Shown one piece after another: positions 1 through 10,678 of a stretch of 64,000 nucleotides of DNA. The stretch is from Rotaria socialis (lineage: Eukaryota > Rotifera > Eurotatoria > Philodinida > Philodinidae). The notes beneath the pieces are model-generated. The model did no database searches and was not told where the DNA came from. It saw only the letters and a program-made list of their open reading frames with translations. Position numbers and translations under genes: made by a program. The stretch is from contig CAJNYU010001443.1 of NCBI GenBank assembly GCA_905331475.1, positions 20,672 through 84,671 on the forward strand. The letters are read 5' to 3'. Positions within the stretch are counted from its first letter, which is position 1, and every line of letters begins with the position of its first letter.

Positions 1-389
1 CATCACTATAGTAGCTTAAAAATTTTGTAATCAATGAATTGCTAAGATCATGATCAGAACTAAAAATAGTTCTAATTCATAATTTATTACGGAGTAATTA
101 AGTTGAAACGATACAATAAAATAAATATGAGGTGAACATTTTAAATATATGAGCAACTATATAGGTCCAAACGAATAAAGCAACTTAGCAACATATAATT
201 TGTAATAAATCCCGTTATTTATAATCTTAAAGTCAAGTTAGTCAGCGCTGTTTTTATGTATGATAAATAGTTTGACGTTTAATAAGTTACTAATATAAAA
301 ATAAATACATTCATTTGATTTTTACAAAGAAAATCTACAGGATATACAATAAAAACTCAATTTCTACTTGGACACAAAAATAATCTAAT
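1..389. other. Intergenic, no feature seen
   Basis: AT-rich sequence downstream of the last exon of the transposase-like gene. I see no coding stretch, RNA gene or repeat here. Confidence 0.4.
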
Positions 390-562
390 TTAAATGTCTT
401 TTAATTGAACTCGTCGAAGTCGATCATAAGATAAACGAGTCTGTCTGTCTTGTAAGTACCAAGTAGCAGTGGCTTTATGTAAAAACAACATTTTATTGTG
501 AACATTAATTCGAAAATATTTATGTACATTTTTTGCTGAAACTGATTGAATTAGTCGAAGTC
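390..562 (-). CDS. Last exon of the transposase-like gene
   Basis: On the minus strand an acceptor (ttattatag) at 564/563 opens a 57-codon reading frame with no Met that ends in TAA at 390-392. It encodes about 56 residues, including HKATATWYLQD and LSYDRLRRVQ. Its phase (two bases) completes the single G left by a GT donor at 1186/1185 in the upstream exon, giving a Gly codon. The composition is clearly protein-like, and the segment resembles C-terminal segments I recall from the same uncharacterised family. The implied intron is 563-1186. Confidence 0.55.
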
Positions 563-3500
563 CTATAATAAAAAGTAAAGCACAAATGAGAAATTCTAGA
601 TGAAAAGAAGGAAATAACTAAAATAGAAATGATTTAGTCATTTGACTCGTTTAAATATAGGGAAATTCTTGTATTATATTCTATGTTGAAATAGTTTTAT
701 TTTCTCCTGCTTATTTTTCCAAATGCTTTTAAAATTAGCACACCCACAGAACAGTTAGTAGTATGACATAAGATAAGGGAGTGTTGCTTCCTATTTCGAC
801 GAATGACAACAGCTTTTCAATAAAAAAACAATAGCCGTTTTCAACAGTTAAATGTTCATGAACAGTCTTGATTCATACTTGATAGAGTCAACAGACATAA
901 CCAATAATACTGTAGTATTTCTTTGGAAATAAAATAAAATTCATATTATGTACTCGTTACACAAATATATATATAGCTCATTCAGTTTGTTTTATTGCGC
1001 ATAAAAGGAACGTTAATTTCAATTACAGTATCGATTTGAATTTTATTAGTTTTTGCATTCCTTCTTGATTTTACACAAACTACTCATCGTTATTAAACAC
1101 TTTTATATGAATGATAAGACACAATATTCATCACGTATGCCATCTAAAAAGCATACTAATACTATACTCAATTCTTTACGAAATACCTGAATATGATGTT
1201 GTTTGAAGATTTTCAAAACTAGAGGTTGGTTGCAAATCCTCATCAGATGAACAACAATCATGAATATTTTCATTTGATGATCCAATGATATCGTCATCAA
1301 TACAATCCTCTACATCTCCATCTTCTGCATAATCACTTTTTTTAAAAGAATTTTCATTAATATTATTTTCATAATCACTTTCTGTATGATCTTCTAAGCA
1401 ATCATCTACACCATCATTTTTATCATCATCTTCATTGCAACCTTCTCCATCACTAGCTTCATATAAAATATCTTCATCACCACCTTCATCTACAACTTCT
1501 TCATCACTATCTTCATTGTCACGACTATCGAGAATAATTATTTCAGATTCAGTTAAAGTATTTAGAGTCAAAAGCTTTTCAGCCATTTGCGATGATTCTT
1601 CTATTTCGAAAAGATGGTTTTTAATTAAATTTTTGTCCATTCCTACAAATGTCACCATTTGTTGAGCTGCTTCATACGCTTGAGATATTGTTACTTCAAT
1701 ATTATTAGCATTAAAGTCAGCATCTTCATCATTATCATTTTGATTTGCTTCATTGAAAAGTCGTTTGATTTTATGATGAACAGGAAACCTAATTTGTTCA
1801 TGATGGTTGACTTCTTCACATTGTCTTATTTCTGTTAAAGCATTGAGTTTATTTATTCGTTGTAGAAGTTGTTTCATTGTAAAATTAATTCGAGTAGTAT
1901 ATACACCAGATAACGCACGTGCATCTCTAAAGAGACTTTCACACGGTTGTGATGAGAATAAATGCATGAATTTTGCTACATATTGTGGTATTAACTTTTG
2001 TTCAATTAGCAAATATGTATATATAAGATAATGAGCATTTAATTCTATAGATAATAAAGCATTAGATGTAATAAAACAATATTGTTCATTTTTATTGCTA
2101 TTTTTAATACGTGATTTACGAGTTCGTTTTGTTATATATAACCATATTCTCCATAATCGAATAAAAAATAGTACAACCCATGCATAATAAATACGATTCA
2201 ATAAAGAAACCTTAGATTGAGTATAAGCAAGAATTAATAAATTTAAAACTAGTAGATAGCTGTACGTGGCTTTACAGTGGTCACTTAGTAATAATAAGTT
2301 GAAGACTTTATCATCGGAAATTCGTTGACATGAAGAAAAATTCTGCTTATCACGAACGTTTAAATCTGATTTAGATAAATTATGATCCATTTTATTTTTT
2401 GTGTTAATTAGATTATATAGATGCTTGGTGGATACTTTGTATGTGCCCATTTTCAAATTGGCATTTTGTGATAATAAACGGTTGCGCGTTTTGGTGCAAA
2501 GATAAGTACCATCTTGCATGAAAAGAAAAATTTGATCAGGATTTAAAAAATACCATGGCCAGTTCGGTATGTTAATCGTAAAATATAATGTATCATTATA
2601 GATTGTTAATGTTTGTGTTCTTACAAAGAAATTCGATGTTAACCTCATCGCCCTGAGGTATTTCGGGTCCCCATCAGTAGAGAACCCCAAAACGTGGATG
2701 TTTCTCGAATGAAACTCTGCAAATATTATCAGCCATCTTTTCAGAATATCAATGGAACTTATTTTGTTATCTGTGCCATAAGCAGATAAGACAGCTGCTG
2801 ATGGTGTTCTAGAAAAACTTGCATCAGTAATAGGTTGTAGTACATGTACATTAACTAAATTGGCACGTGGCTGAGTTTCAAGTGCACGTTTGAGTTCTTC
2901 AAAAGATTGGCAATCAAAAGCATTTTCAATTGGTTTACCACCATCAATAGGCGTCACAAAACTGTTAAAACAATTTAAAGTTGAATCATATTCAATTCGT
3001 GGAATAAAAGCCGAACAATCTTCTGATAAAAAAGCGAATTGACAATCAATAGAATCGAGATAAATTTTGGATTCATCGAATCTGAATTCGGCTTCTGAAT
3101 ATGGATTGATTTTGTAACAATTTTTAACTGTTTCAATCGATGGTAAAAGAAATTTAAAGTTAATACGAATATATTCATATACATAACTCCCAGCTAGTAT
3201 AAAGAGACCTGCTGCAAATCTTAAAACTGACTTTGGACATCGATAATTGTTAGCCGAACGATGCTTATTAAAATCAATAGTATTCAATAACGCGCATAAA
3301 ATATCTGAATAATCAATATTAGAGTGCGAAACCTGAATTATTTGAAGCATGAAACAAGGTAAGTATGTCCTAAGTTCGACTTTACTCACGTTTTTTTTAG
3401 ATAAGGTTATGCTGTTTTTTTTTAATGAATAGGATTCAGATCTCTTTTCATCTTCATCAAGTTTACGCTTTTTAGATTGAGATGAATTTTCTTGCAGCTT

Positions 3501-5197
3501 CTATAAGTAAAACAATAAAAGATGATATTGAATTGTAGTTTTAGTTCAACATACATATCCTTGTGATGAATCTGAACGTTGATACTTTGAAGTTGAATCA
3601 GTTGTTTGTCGTTGTTGATTAGTCGAAAGCTGCTGAAAAAAAGAGATTATTCAATGATGTACACCAGGCCTCGAAATTGGCCCACTTTTTGATGACCCGA
3701 CCCGGCCCAGAGCGGGCCTTGAGTCCTAATGGCCCACCCGACCCGGAAAAGTTTTAATTTTATGCTAGACCGGCCCGCCCAGTCCGTCAGGCCATTTTTT
3801 TAGGGCCCGCCCGGCCCGACTTATTTGACAAGTGCAAAGAAACTTCTTGTTATTAAAATTTATTTGATAAAACATAAGGTTAGTTTAGACTTCAAAGCGC
3901 TAAAAAATTATGAAAACGCATTGATGATAAGTGTTTAAGAAAAATTAATATCAGAATAACATGTGACATTTTTTGATGTTTCTAGAAAAATTAACGTTCA
4001 ACTCGTTGTCGGGCAGCCCGACTTAAATATTTGCCCGGCCCGGGCCAGGCCGGTCCACCAGTCCGGGCGGCCCGTTTCGAGGCCTGATGTACACTATCGT
4101 TGTGTGAAACGATTAAAATAATATCACATCGTTACTCTTGACTTTTAATATGACACAAATTATACATGTAAGCAATTTATATTAGATCTTTCTTGAAAAA
4201 CTATCCCATTATACATAGATATAAGTATATTTAATTTTGAAATGCATCATCGAAAATTCGATGCAGCTATTAATTTTCTTAAAAGATATTAAATCAATTT
4301 TTCTAATGTAAATGCACTAGCTGAACTAAGATTTTTTTTCTATATTTTCGATTAATTAGAGGAACGAGTAGAATTATTTTTCTTAATAATAGAAAAACTT
4401 GATGATATTACTCTTGTGTACAAAACAACAACCAAACATACTTTTTTTGATTTTATTGAAGAAGTGAATGAAATAGAACTTTGAGTTTCACCTTGTTTAG
4501 GTAAAGTATCGTCCGACATGTTTCCATTGTATCTGTTTCGAACAAAAAGTATTCATAGTTCTGAAGTACTACAATCAAGAATGAATTACCGATTATTGTT
4601 TCTTTGAGATAAAGAATCATCGTGTTCTTTGTTTTGTGATTCAATACGAATTTTTTATTTTGACTATTAATAATTATTCAACGAGAAACACTTCGATATA
4701 TAAAAAATAGATTCCAAAGCTTACTTTATTTTACTTGATGCTGCAGTTGATTTATTAATATTACCACTATTTTCACATATATTTGAATCATTCTTATTAA
4801 TTGATTGATTGGTTTCAGTTCTTAAAATTTGATCATTTGAATCAGTTTGGTGTAGATCTGTTGCTCGATCATCTGGTTCTTCACTTGAATTATTTGTAAA
4901 CGGCGTTGATACATTTTTAATAAGATTTAAGTGTTTAACAAAATTTGACAGTTGAAAGCGACGATTTCTTAGATAAAGTTTTGTTCGATCACCACATATG
5001 CTTTGCATAAAACAAATAGGTATAATAGAATCACTCGTGTTTTCAATAAAAATTTTAAAATCGTTAGATGTTACATTTGCGCAAATAGTACCATGGATTT
5101 TTTTGTTCAATTTGTTTAATAACTGTTCAAGAGATTCTTTTAAACATGTAAGATATTGTTCAAAACTAGCTTCACAGTCGCTAGCACTATTGTAACT

Positions 5198-5228
<31 letters not shown>

Positions 5229-5740
5229 AGTCTATATATATCAAATTGATTTGATCGTGTTGAATAGGCTAATTGAAGTTTTTTCTTTTAATAATATCTC
5301 GAGTTGATTTTAGTAACAAAATAATTTTATTTTTTGTTCCAAATTTCAATGTAATCGAATCTTGACAAATATTACAAATTTCCCTTTTTAAATCAATTCC
5401 CTAGTCAACTCTCCCTAGAAGAATCCCCAGGGAGTCCCCTGACAAATCCCCGGGGACTCACGACAGGGACTCCCCAGGGATTTCGTTATTTTACGGGGAC
5501 TCCCCGGGGAATCGTTGGGGGAGAGTCGATTAGGGTTAATTCATTCGTACAATTTTCATGATTTGGTTTTTCAAATAAATTAATCATTTCTTGCTGATCA
5601 ACTTGACTCAAAATCGTATAACTGTCAATATCATGATAGCGTAAAATTTTTTCTACCAGTTTTCCGTAATGTTCTTCAATATGTTGAAAAAATCGTTCAC
5701 CTTTAAGGGTAATTAGCTGTTCTATGTCATTATTATCCAT
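390..5740 (-). CDS. Transposase-like, probably domesticated protein, multi-exon
   Basis: The function is unknown. The N-terminal exon (from about 5740, MDNNDIEQLI) resembles the short helical N-terminus of a family of uncharacterised animal proteins. A second block (about 5284-4721) has a Ser run and a segment ending RFQLSNFVKHLN. Two short exons follow, about 3560-3630 and the start of the large exon at 3500. The large exon carries a nuclear-localisation-like KKRKLDEDEKR and then a long transposase-like region, with GFSTDGDPKYLRAMR and later SQPCESLFRDARALSG, like acidic residues of an RNase H fold (inference). A very acidic tail follows. The large exon reads to a stop at 1176, but a GT donor at 1186/1185 joins in phase to an exon at 562-390 ending LSYDRLRRVQLKDI. 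No terminal inverted repeats were found around the gene, which favours domestication. The junction between the first two exons is unresolved. Start chosen at the second Met, where the family resemblance begins. Confidence 0.6.
3665..4086. mobile_element. hAT-type MITE (non-autonomous) with 8-bp TSD
   Basis: The terminal inverted repeats begin CAGGCCTCGAAA at 3665 and end TTTCGAGGCCTG at 4086. The sequence ATGTACAC is duplicated exactly at 3657-3664 and 4087-4094. An 8-bp duplication with CAG...CTG ends is typical of the hAT superfamily. The 422-bp interior is rich in GGCCCG/CGGGCC words near both ends and has no ORF. It lies in an intron of the transposase-like gene. Confidence 0.9.
5170..5227 (-). 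repeat. Trinucleotide repeat (GAT/ATC) coding a Ser run
   Basis: A run of about eleven GAT units (around 5199-5228) reads as TCA codons on the minus strand. In the frame of the transposase-like gene this is a polyserine tract ahead of SYNSASDCEASF. It looks like ordinary coding microsatellite expansion. Confidence 0.6.
5399..5535. mobile_element. Short inverted-repeat element, piggyBac-like ends
   Basis: The left end CCCTAGTCAACTCTCCC matches the reverse complement of the right end (CCCTAATCGACTCTCCCCC) with few changes. The interior carries ggggactcacgacaggg-type words, also seen in the foldback element at 13280-13693. The right end GGG is followed directly by TTAA, as in piggyBac elements. 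The left flank is not a clean TTAA, so the superfamily is uncertain. It sits at the 3' edge of the first coding exon of the transposase-like gene, so it is probably intronic. Confidence 0.6.
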
Positions 5741-6885
5741 AAAAACTGACTTAATCAAATTCAACAAATGTATAAAGAAATAAAATTTAAAAATTATAAG
5801 TCTTTGAAGTATAAACGAACATATTTACTGATGATTGATTTTAGATTTTTGTTTGATAGCTATCTGTCAAAAAATCGTTAGCATCGGACTCAAAACTAAT
5901 TCGATGAGCGTACATGCAATTATATGTAGGAAAATAGAAAGTGAAATCTAGATGTCGTTCGATGTTAGTTATGATGAATAGGCAGAAAAATAAAAATATT
6001 TCTTTACTGTAGCATATTTTGATTTCATTTGTTTGACTCATACAAGTTATGCTTAATGATTCTTAATTCACAACAAATATAATATCGTGTTTTATAGATC
6101 ATAATGCTCCCTGATGTTTCACATGTCGATACAATAATGATTCTGATTATGTTTAATCTATTAAATAGTAGTAATTACATTTAAAAAAACGGATTCTTTT
6201 TTCAAGTTATCTGTTTAAATTTCTTAATAACACAGTATAAATGTACTATTGCGTGCACAATTGATGTTTTTCATTTGTTTTATTATGATATTAAGCACGA
6301 TATAAGCGACTTTTTCAATCACTTATATAATATTCTTTCTTGAATAACATAAATGAAGTGCTTTATTGGTAGATTTACAAAGTAAAAGTTGTATCAGAAA
6401 TAATTCGAAATCAGTTGAAAGCATGAAATTTAGCAATTTGATGTAGATTAATTTAATCGTCACGTACAAAAACGAATTTTTGATTCGTTTTTCAGTAACA
6501 ACTAAACTTTCTTGAAAACAGTTGATCCAATACCACGCAATGTCTTCAAATCGATTGGATTCCCGCGAAATGTAATGAAACAGGCTGTATTAGCAGTAAT
6601 AACATGATGTATAAGAAAACTGAATATTGTTCGAAGCAAGGTAATGTGAAAGTGACATCGTTATTACTTACATTAATAGATGGTATAATGATCAATTCGA
6701 TTAGTTAGGTGGAATAAAACATAGCAATCATCATGTAATACAATTTTTCTTTGAAAACGATTATAAATCATATTATATAACATGCTTTTGAAGGATAATA
6801 TGTTTAAGGAAAACTGAAATGTTAATTTAAGATGCTCTTCGTAGCCCAATGATGAATTATACTATTGCATTTGTACTCAAATCGT

Positions 6886-7092
6886 ACTTCATCATACTTT
6901 AATCTTACTCCATCTTACTTCAATCTTACTTCATCTTACTTCAATCTTACTTCAGTCTTACTTCTAGCGTACTTCTATTATACTTCATCGTACTACATCG
7001 TACTTCTATCATACTTCCATCGTAAATCTTTCATACTTCCATCATACTTCAAATACTTCTGAAGTAAATGAAGTAGCGCTTTTTCCCCCTTG
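6886..7092. repeat. TACTTC minisatellite ending in an AAGGGGG-type terminus
   Basis: About 17 imperfect copies of a 10-12 bp unit (TACTTCATCT/TACTTCAATC) run from 6886 to 7060. They close with gaagtaaatgaagta, the inverted form of the unit, followed by CTTTTTCCCCCTT. Read on the minus strand this begins AAGGGGGAAAAAG, the same terminus as the elements at 8235 and 10945. No matching left end was found. Confidence 0.6.
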
Positions 7093-8234
7093 ATTTTCTC
7101 ACATGTTTGCTAAAATTGTAAAATGATAATAACTATCGTAATCAAACCAGTTCAATTAATAATCATTGAGATCGACTAAAAAAAACTCATGAATGAACAA
7201 AAATAATAACGATGAATTCTAACATGAGAAAAAATTCCAAAAGATCAATTGCTTTTGACCTCATATTTTAGAAATATGGAGAGCAAATCTAGAATAATTA
7301 GAGTAACTGCGAACGTTTTTCGGTGTATATAAAGCTTCTTTTACAAAAGGTACAATCTTTTGATAAAATTCTAGTGTAAGACAAAACATTAAAAGTATAG
7401 TTAAAAAAAGAGGACAATTTTCACCAACGAACTTGCTTTAAAGTTTTTTACCTTTTCTTTCAACACAACTCACGTAAGGCATACATCACCTTTCAAACGA
7501 ACGTCTGTTAATAGAAATTAATAGCTGATGTAATATGTGGTCGCTGGCATCAATATTCTCTTCTCTCACATCCTCATCTAAAAGAATTGCAAGCTGATTT
7601 GAAGATGTTGGCGAGCGTAGCGTCTCAAAAGAGATAGTTTTAAAAAACTAATAGCTACTTAATGCTTTCATAGCTACTTGATTATGTTACAGCTGCTTCC
7701 AACTTTACTATAATTATTCAAAGATCATGTATTTCTTGAAAGCTCCTGTACTTCTTTAAAGTTCCTACATCAATTAAAAAACCATCTCTGCCATATTACA
7801 AACGAGAGACAAACCTTATTAATATGTTTTCATGCATTTTCCCAAAAAAGCCTGTAACGTACCTCTTCCTCGTTTATATCATTAATATTCCCGATATCAT
7901 AAATATTTGAATATTCTAATGAACCAAATACAGATTCACATTATGAGTGCAAATTGTTTTATTTGAATCTGTCTGAGAAACACTATGATGAACCTCAGTA
8001 ATAAAAAACAACATCAAATCATGAACATTTGAAAGTAACCAGAAATCTAATAGAAATTCAAGTTTCAAGCATTTCGAGTATTTCACCGTCAACTGAATAT
8101 TAAACGAACATTAAAACTACTTAAATCTTCACTTTTTCTTTCACACACCCTTACCAACCACCCGTGCTCCTTTATATCACTAGTAATGTCAGTATCATAA
8201 ATATTTGATTATTCTCATGAACTCTATATAGATC

Positions 8235-8300
8235 AAGGGGGAAACAGCTGATTTTTTTGATTTAAATCAAAGATGAAAATCAGAAAAATCAAAAATATCA
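8235..8300. mobile_element. Partial AAGGGGG-type element (left end only)
   Basis: AAGGGGGAAACAGCTGATTT at 8235-8254 matches the left terminus of the element at 10945-11077. It continues into GATTT/AAATC words (tttgatttaaatcaaa). No right terminus is visible, so it is probably truncated. Confidence 0.45.
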
Positions 8301-8637
8301 ATGGATATAATGTCTTATTTTCGTTTCTTTTCCCCTGTATATCAATTATTTCATAGTAATTTTCAACAGTCTACTCTTACTCACGCCAACACCCACACTC
8401 TTAAGTCAGTCACTACCAGGACTTATATTTTCGAGATTTATTTCGAGCTTTCAATAAGCTCCAGTGCAAGTAGCCCCTCCGCACCCTCTCGCTTTACAAA
8501 ATATTAAGTTTTATTTTTCGATCTGGGTGTGTTTAGTTTTTTATTTGATACATGATTGTATATTCTAGGAAACAATTCAAGAACTTTACTCTGCATATTA
8601 TTGGAAATTAAAAGAATTTCTCTCTCGCTTGTCTTCA

Positions 8638-10193
8638 ATGGTTTTATTGTTCCATCGCGGGACGCTTACTATCAAAATCATATGTTTATATTTGATAGCA
8701 CTTTCTGTTATTTCTGTTACATTAATAAAAGTTTTTCGTGAATACTGTAAGTATTTTTATACTATTTATTTTCTAATGCTATGTCGTCTAAATTTTACGC
8801 ACACTCCAATATTAGTCTATCATATTTATATTGTTGTAGCGCCATTATCTTCTCCTTATTATATTTTCTTCGCAAAATCCAACAAATTATGCCTAAAGCA
8901 GACTTGCGACAACCGCTCATTTATATTCTCTGTCAACAAACTATTATTGAATTTGAGTTTTTCTATCGATCGAATTTATCATCATAATGGAATTGCTTAT
9001 GATTACTATTCAAGAAATGATATTGAACAAGCACGAGTTGGCGATCAATGGAAACTTTGGCCCCTCCCTAATGAAATATATCAAATTCAAAAAAATAGTG
9101 CGATGAATGATATCGAAACTTCGCCATTTGTTCCGTCAAAACTTCTGTTTGTTGATACAATTTATGTTATGACCGATCCGCGTTTGACTGAACGGCATGC
9201 TAATCTGAAAAAAGCGCTTAGTCAACAAGGTATTTCAGTTAAATCAATAGAATGGAGAATGAAATGGAATCTAACAACATGCAACTCTATCTCAAGTCAT
9301 TCATATGTTTATAAACGATTAAATTTGAAAAACAAGCCTTTAAGTAATTATATATATATATATATATGTCGATAGGACACATCATATTTCTTAAACATTC
9401 AGATATATTCTGTTTTGTTGTTATCCTGATGCAAAATCATTTTTGATTATTTTCTCTTAATTGATATATTGTTTTAGGTTGAGGGGGACTTATTGTTATG
9501 GTTTTTGTAGTTCAACTGAAAAATTTTAGAGTTAAAACGAAGCTATTGAATGCAAGATTATATTTTGGGAATATTTCCTTATATGTGTAATTAATTTTAT
9601 GTTTAGACAAACAACAGCAACGAAAATGTGCTTTAGCAATGAAACATGTCGATGTTTGGTACGAAATGGCTGAACGAAAAATTCCGTTAGGTTTAATTCT
9701 TGAAGATGATGCTATATTTGTACCATTCTTCAAAGAGAAATTTGCTCGAATGATTTATACAGCTATTCAAAGTAAAGCATTACGTATTAATGGAACATGT
9801 GCTAAATCAAAAGAACGTCCTATATCAGATAATGAGTGGATAGATCAGAATCCAATGATTGTTATCGGAACATGTTTTAACTTGCATGGACAATGTTTTC
9901 AGAAACATTTTTCAAATGCTCCACCACTTTTGTCAACACATAAATCAAATCCATCACGATGCACTCATGCTTATTTATTAACATCATGTTCAGCACAAGC
10001 ATTAGTTAATCAAATTCAAGCACAAAAGAATGATTTTTGGCCATCAGATTTTATGCAAAATATGTTATTTCCTTTATCATCGACACTTCAATCCTTTTGG
10101 ATGGATCCACCACTCGCTTATCAAGGAAATCAAGTATTGGATCTTGACAATCTGTCATCGTTTAGAGAACAAACTTATATGTCAAATCGATAA
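8638..10193 (+). CDS. GT25-like glycosyltransferase, type II membrane protein
   Basis: Probable Golgi/ER glycosyltransferase of family GT25 (the family of collagen galactosyltransferases and LPS glycosyltransferases); acceptor unknown. The start ATG at 8638 is followed by a hydrophobic signal anchor (IICLYLIALSVISVTLI, residues about 14-30). After a stem comes the N-terminal GT25 signature-like DTIYVMTDPRLTERHANLKK, then KCALAMKHVDVWYEM and the acidic LILEDDAIF, equivalent to the family's EDD nucleotide-sugar/metal site. A later Cys-containing segment (PSRCTHAYLLT) and FWPSDFMQ fit the C-terminal half. Introns inferred: 8747-8839 (93 bp, in frame, GTAAGT donor) and 9344-9606 (phase 1, frame closes). 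The first intron is less certain because the frame stays open through it. The protein is shorter than two-domain collagen galactosyltransferases, so it is a single-domain member. Confidence 0.75.
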
Positions 10194-10678
10194 ATCATTT
10201 GCAAAACTGTTAAACGTAATATCGTATTCATGAACTACATGCTGTTAAATAAAATAACACTCTAGGATAGTGAAATAACACGATATCAATCGTCGATTAA
10301 AGAGATAAAATTACGTATAAGCTAGTAAATCTCTAGAAAAGAAAGTTGCCATCACGCATATCTATGAAAGTTTAATCGATTGTCATGCCAATGAATACGA
10401 TAAAGGATGAACACTATTTGATAAAAGTGAAAAGGGGTGTATAACAAAGATGTTCGAGTGTGATTCAGCGAAAGTGAACAGAAGACAACCACAAGCACTC
10501 AAATATCTAAAGCTCTTCAAAACACAAGGTAAACAATGAACATCAACGTGACGAGCACTGCCAAAGTAGTTCCATAGTAATATAAACTGAACTGAGTCTG
10601 TCAATGAAAGAGTTGTAATCGGTTGTCTCAAAGATAGATGTTATAAGCTATTGAATAATTGAGAATCAGAGCAAAGTT
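10194..10678. other. Intergenic, no feature seen
   Basis: This is the sequence between the glycosyltransferase stop and the first inverted-repeat element. The 5' part is presumably 3' UTR (aataaaataacac at about 10245). Nothing else is supported. Confidence 0.4.

Larger units (their letters stand above)
5768..8637. other. Intergenic, AT-rich, no supported gene
   Basis: Nearly 2.9 kb separates two genes. Apart from the TACTTC minisatellite and the two AAGGGGG-type ends listed separately, I see no exon, RNA gene or conserved motif. Open frames here are short and of low complexity. Confidence 0.5.

Noticed and set aside
5841..6041. 66-codon minus-strand frame with a hydrophobic stretch, upstream of the transposase-like gene
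   Set aside because: Could be a small membrane protein, but codon pattern and context give no support; not separable from chance.
6865..7062. 65-codon frame through the TACTTC minisatellite
   Set aside because: It is a translation of a tandem repeat with no protein-like composition.
6886..7076. CRISPR-like array of short repeats
   Set aside because: Units are 10-12 bp, degenerate and without unique spacers; the genome is clearly eukaryotic.
8301..8507. 68-codon frame just upstream of the glycosyltransferase
   Set aside because: No domain and no in-phase splice to the signal-anchor exon could be shown.
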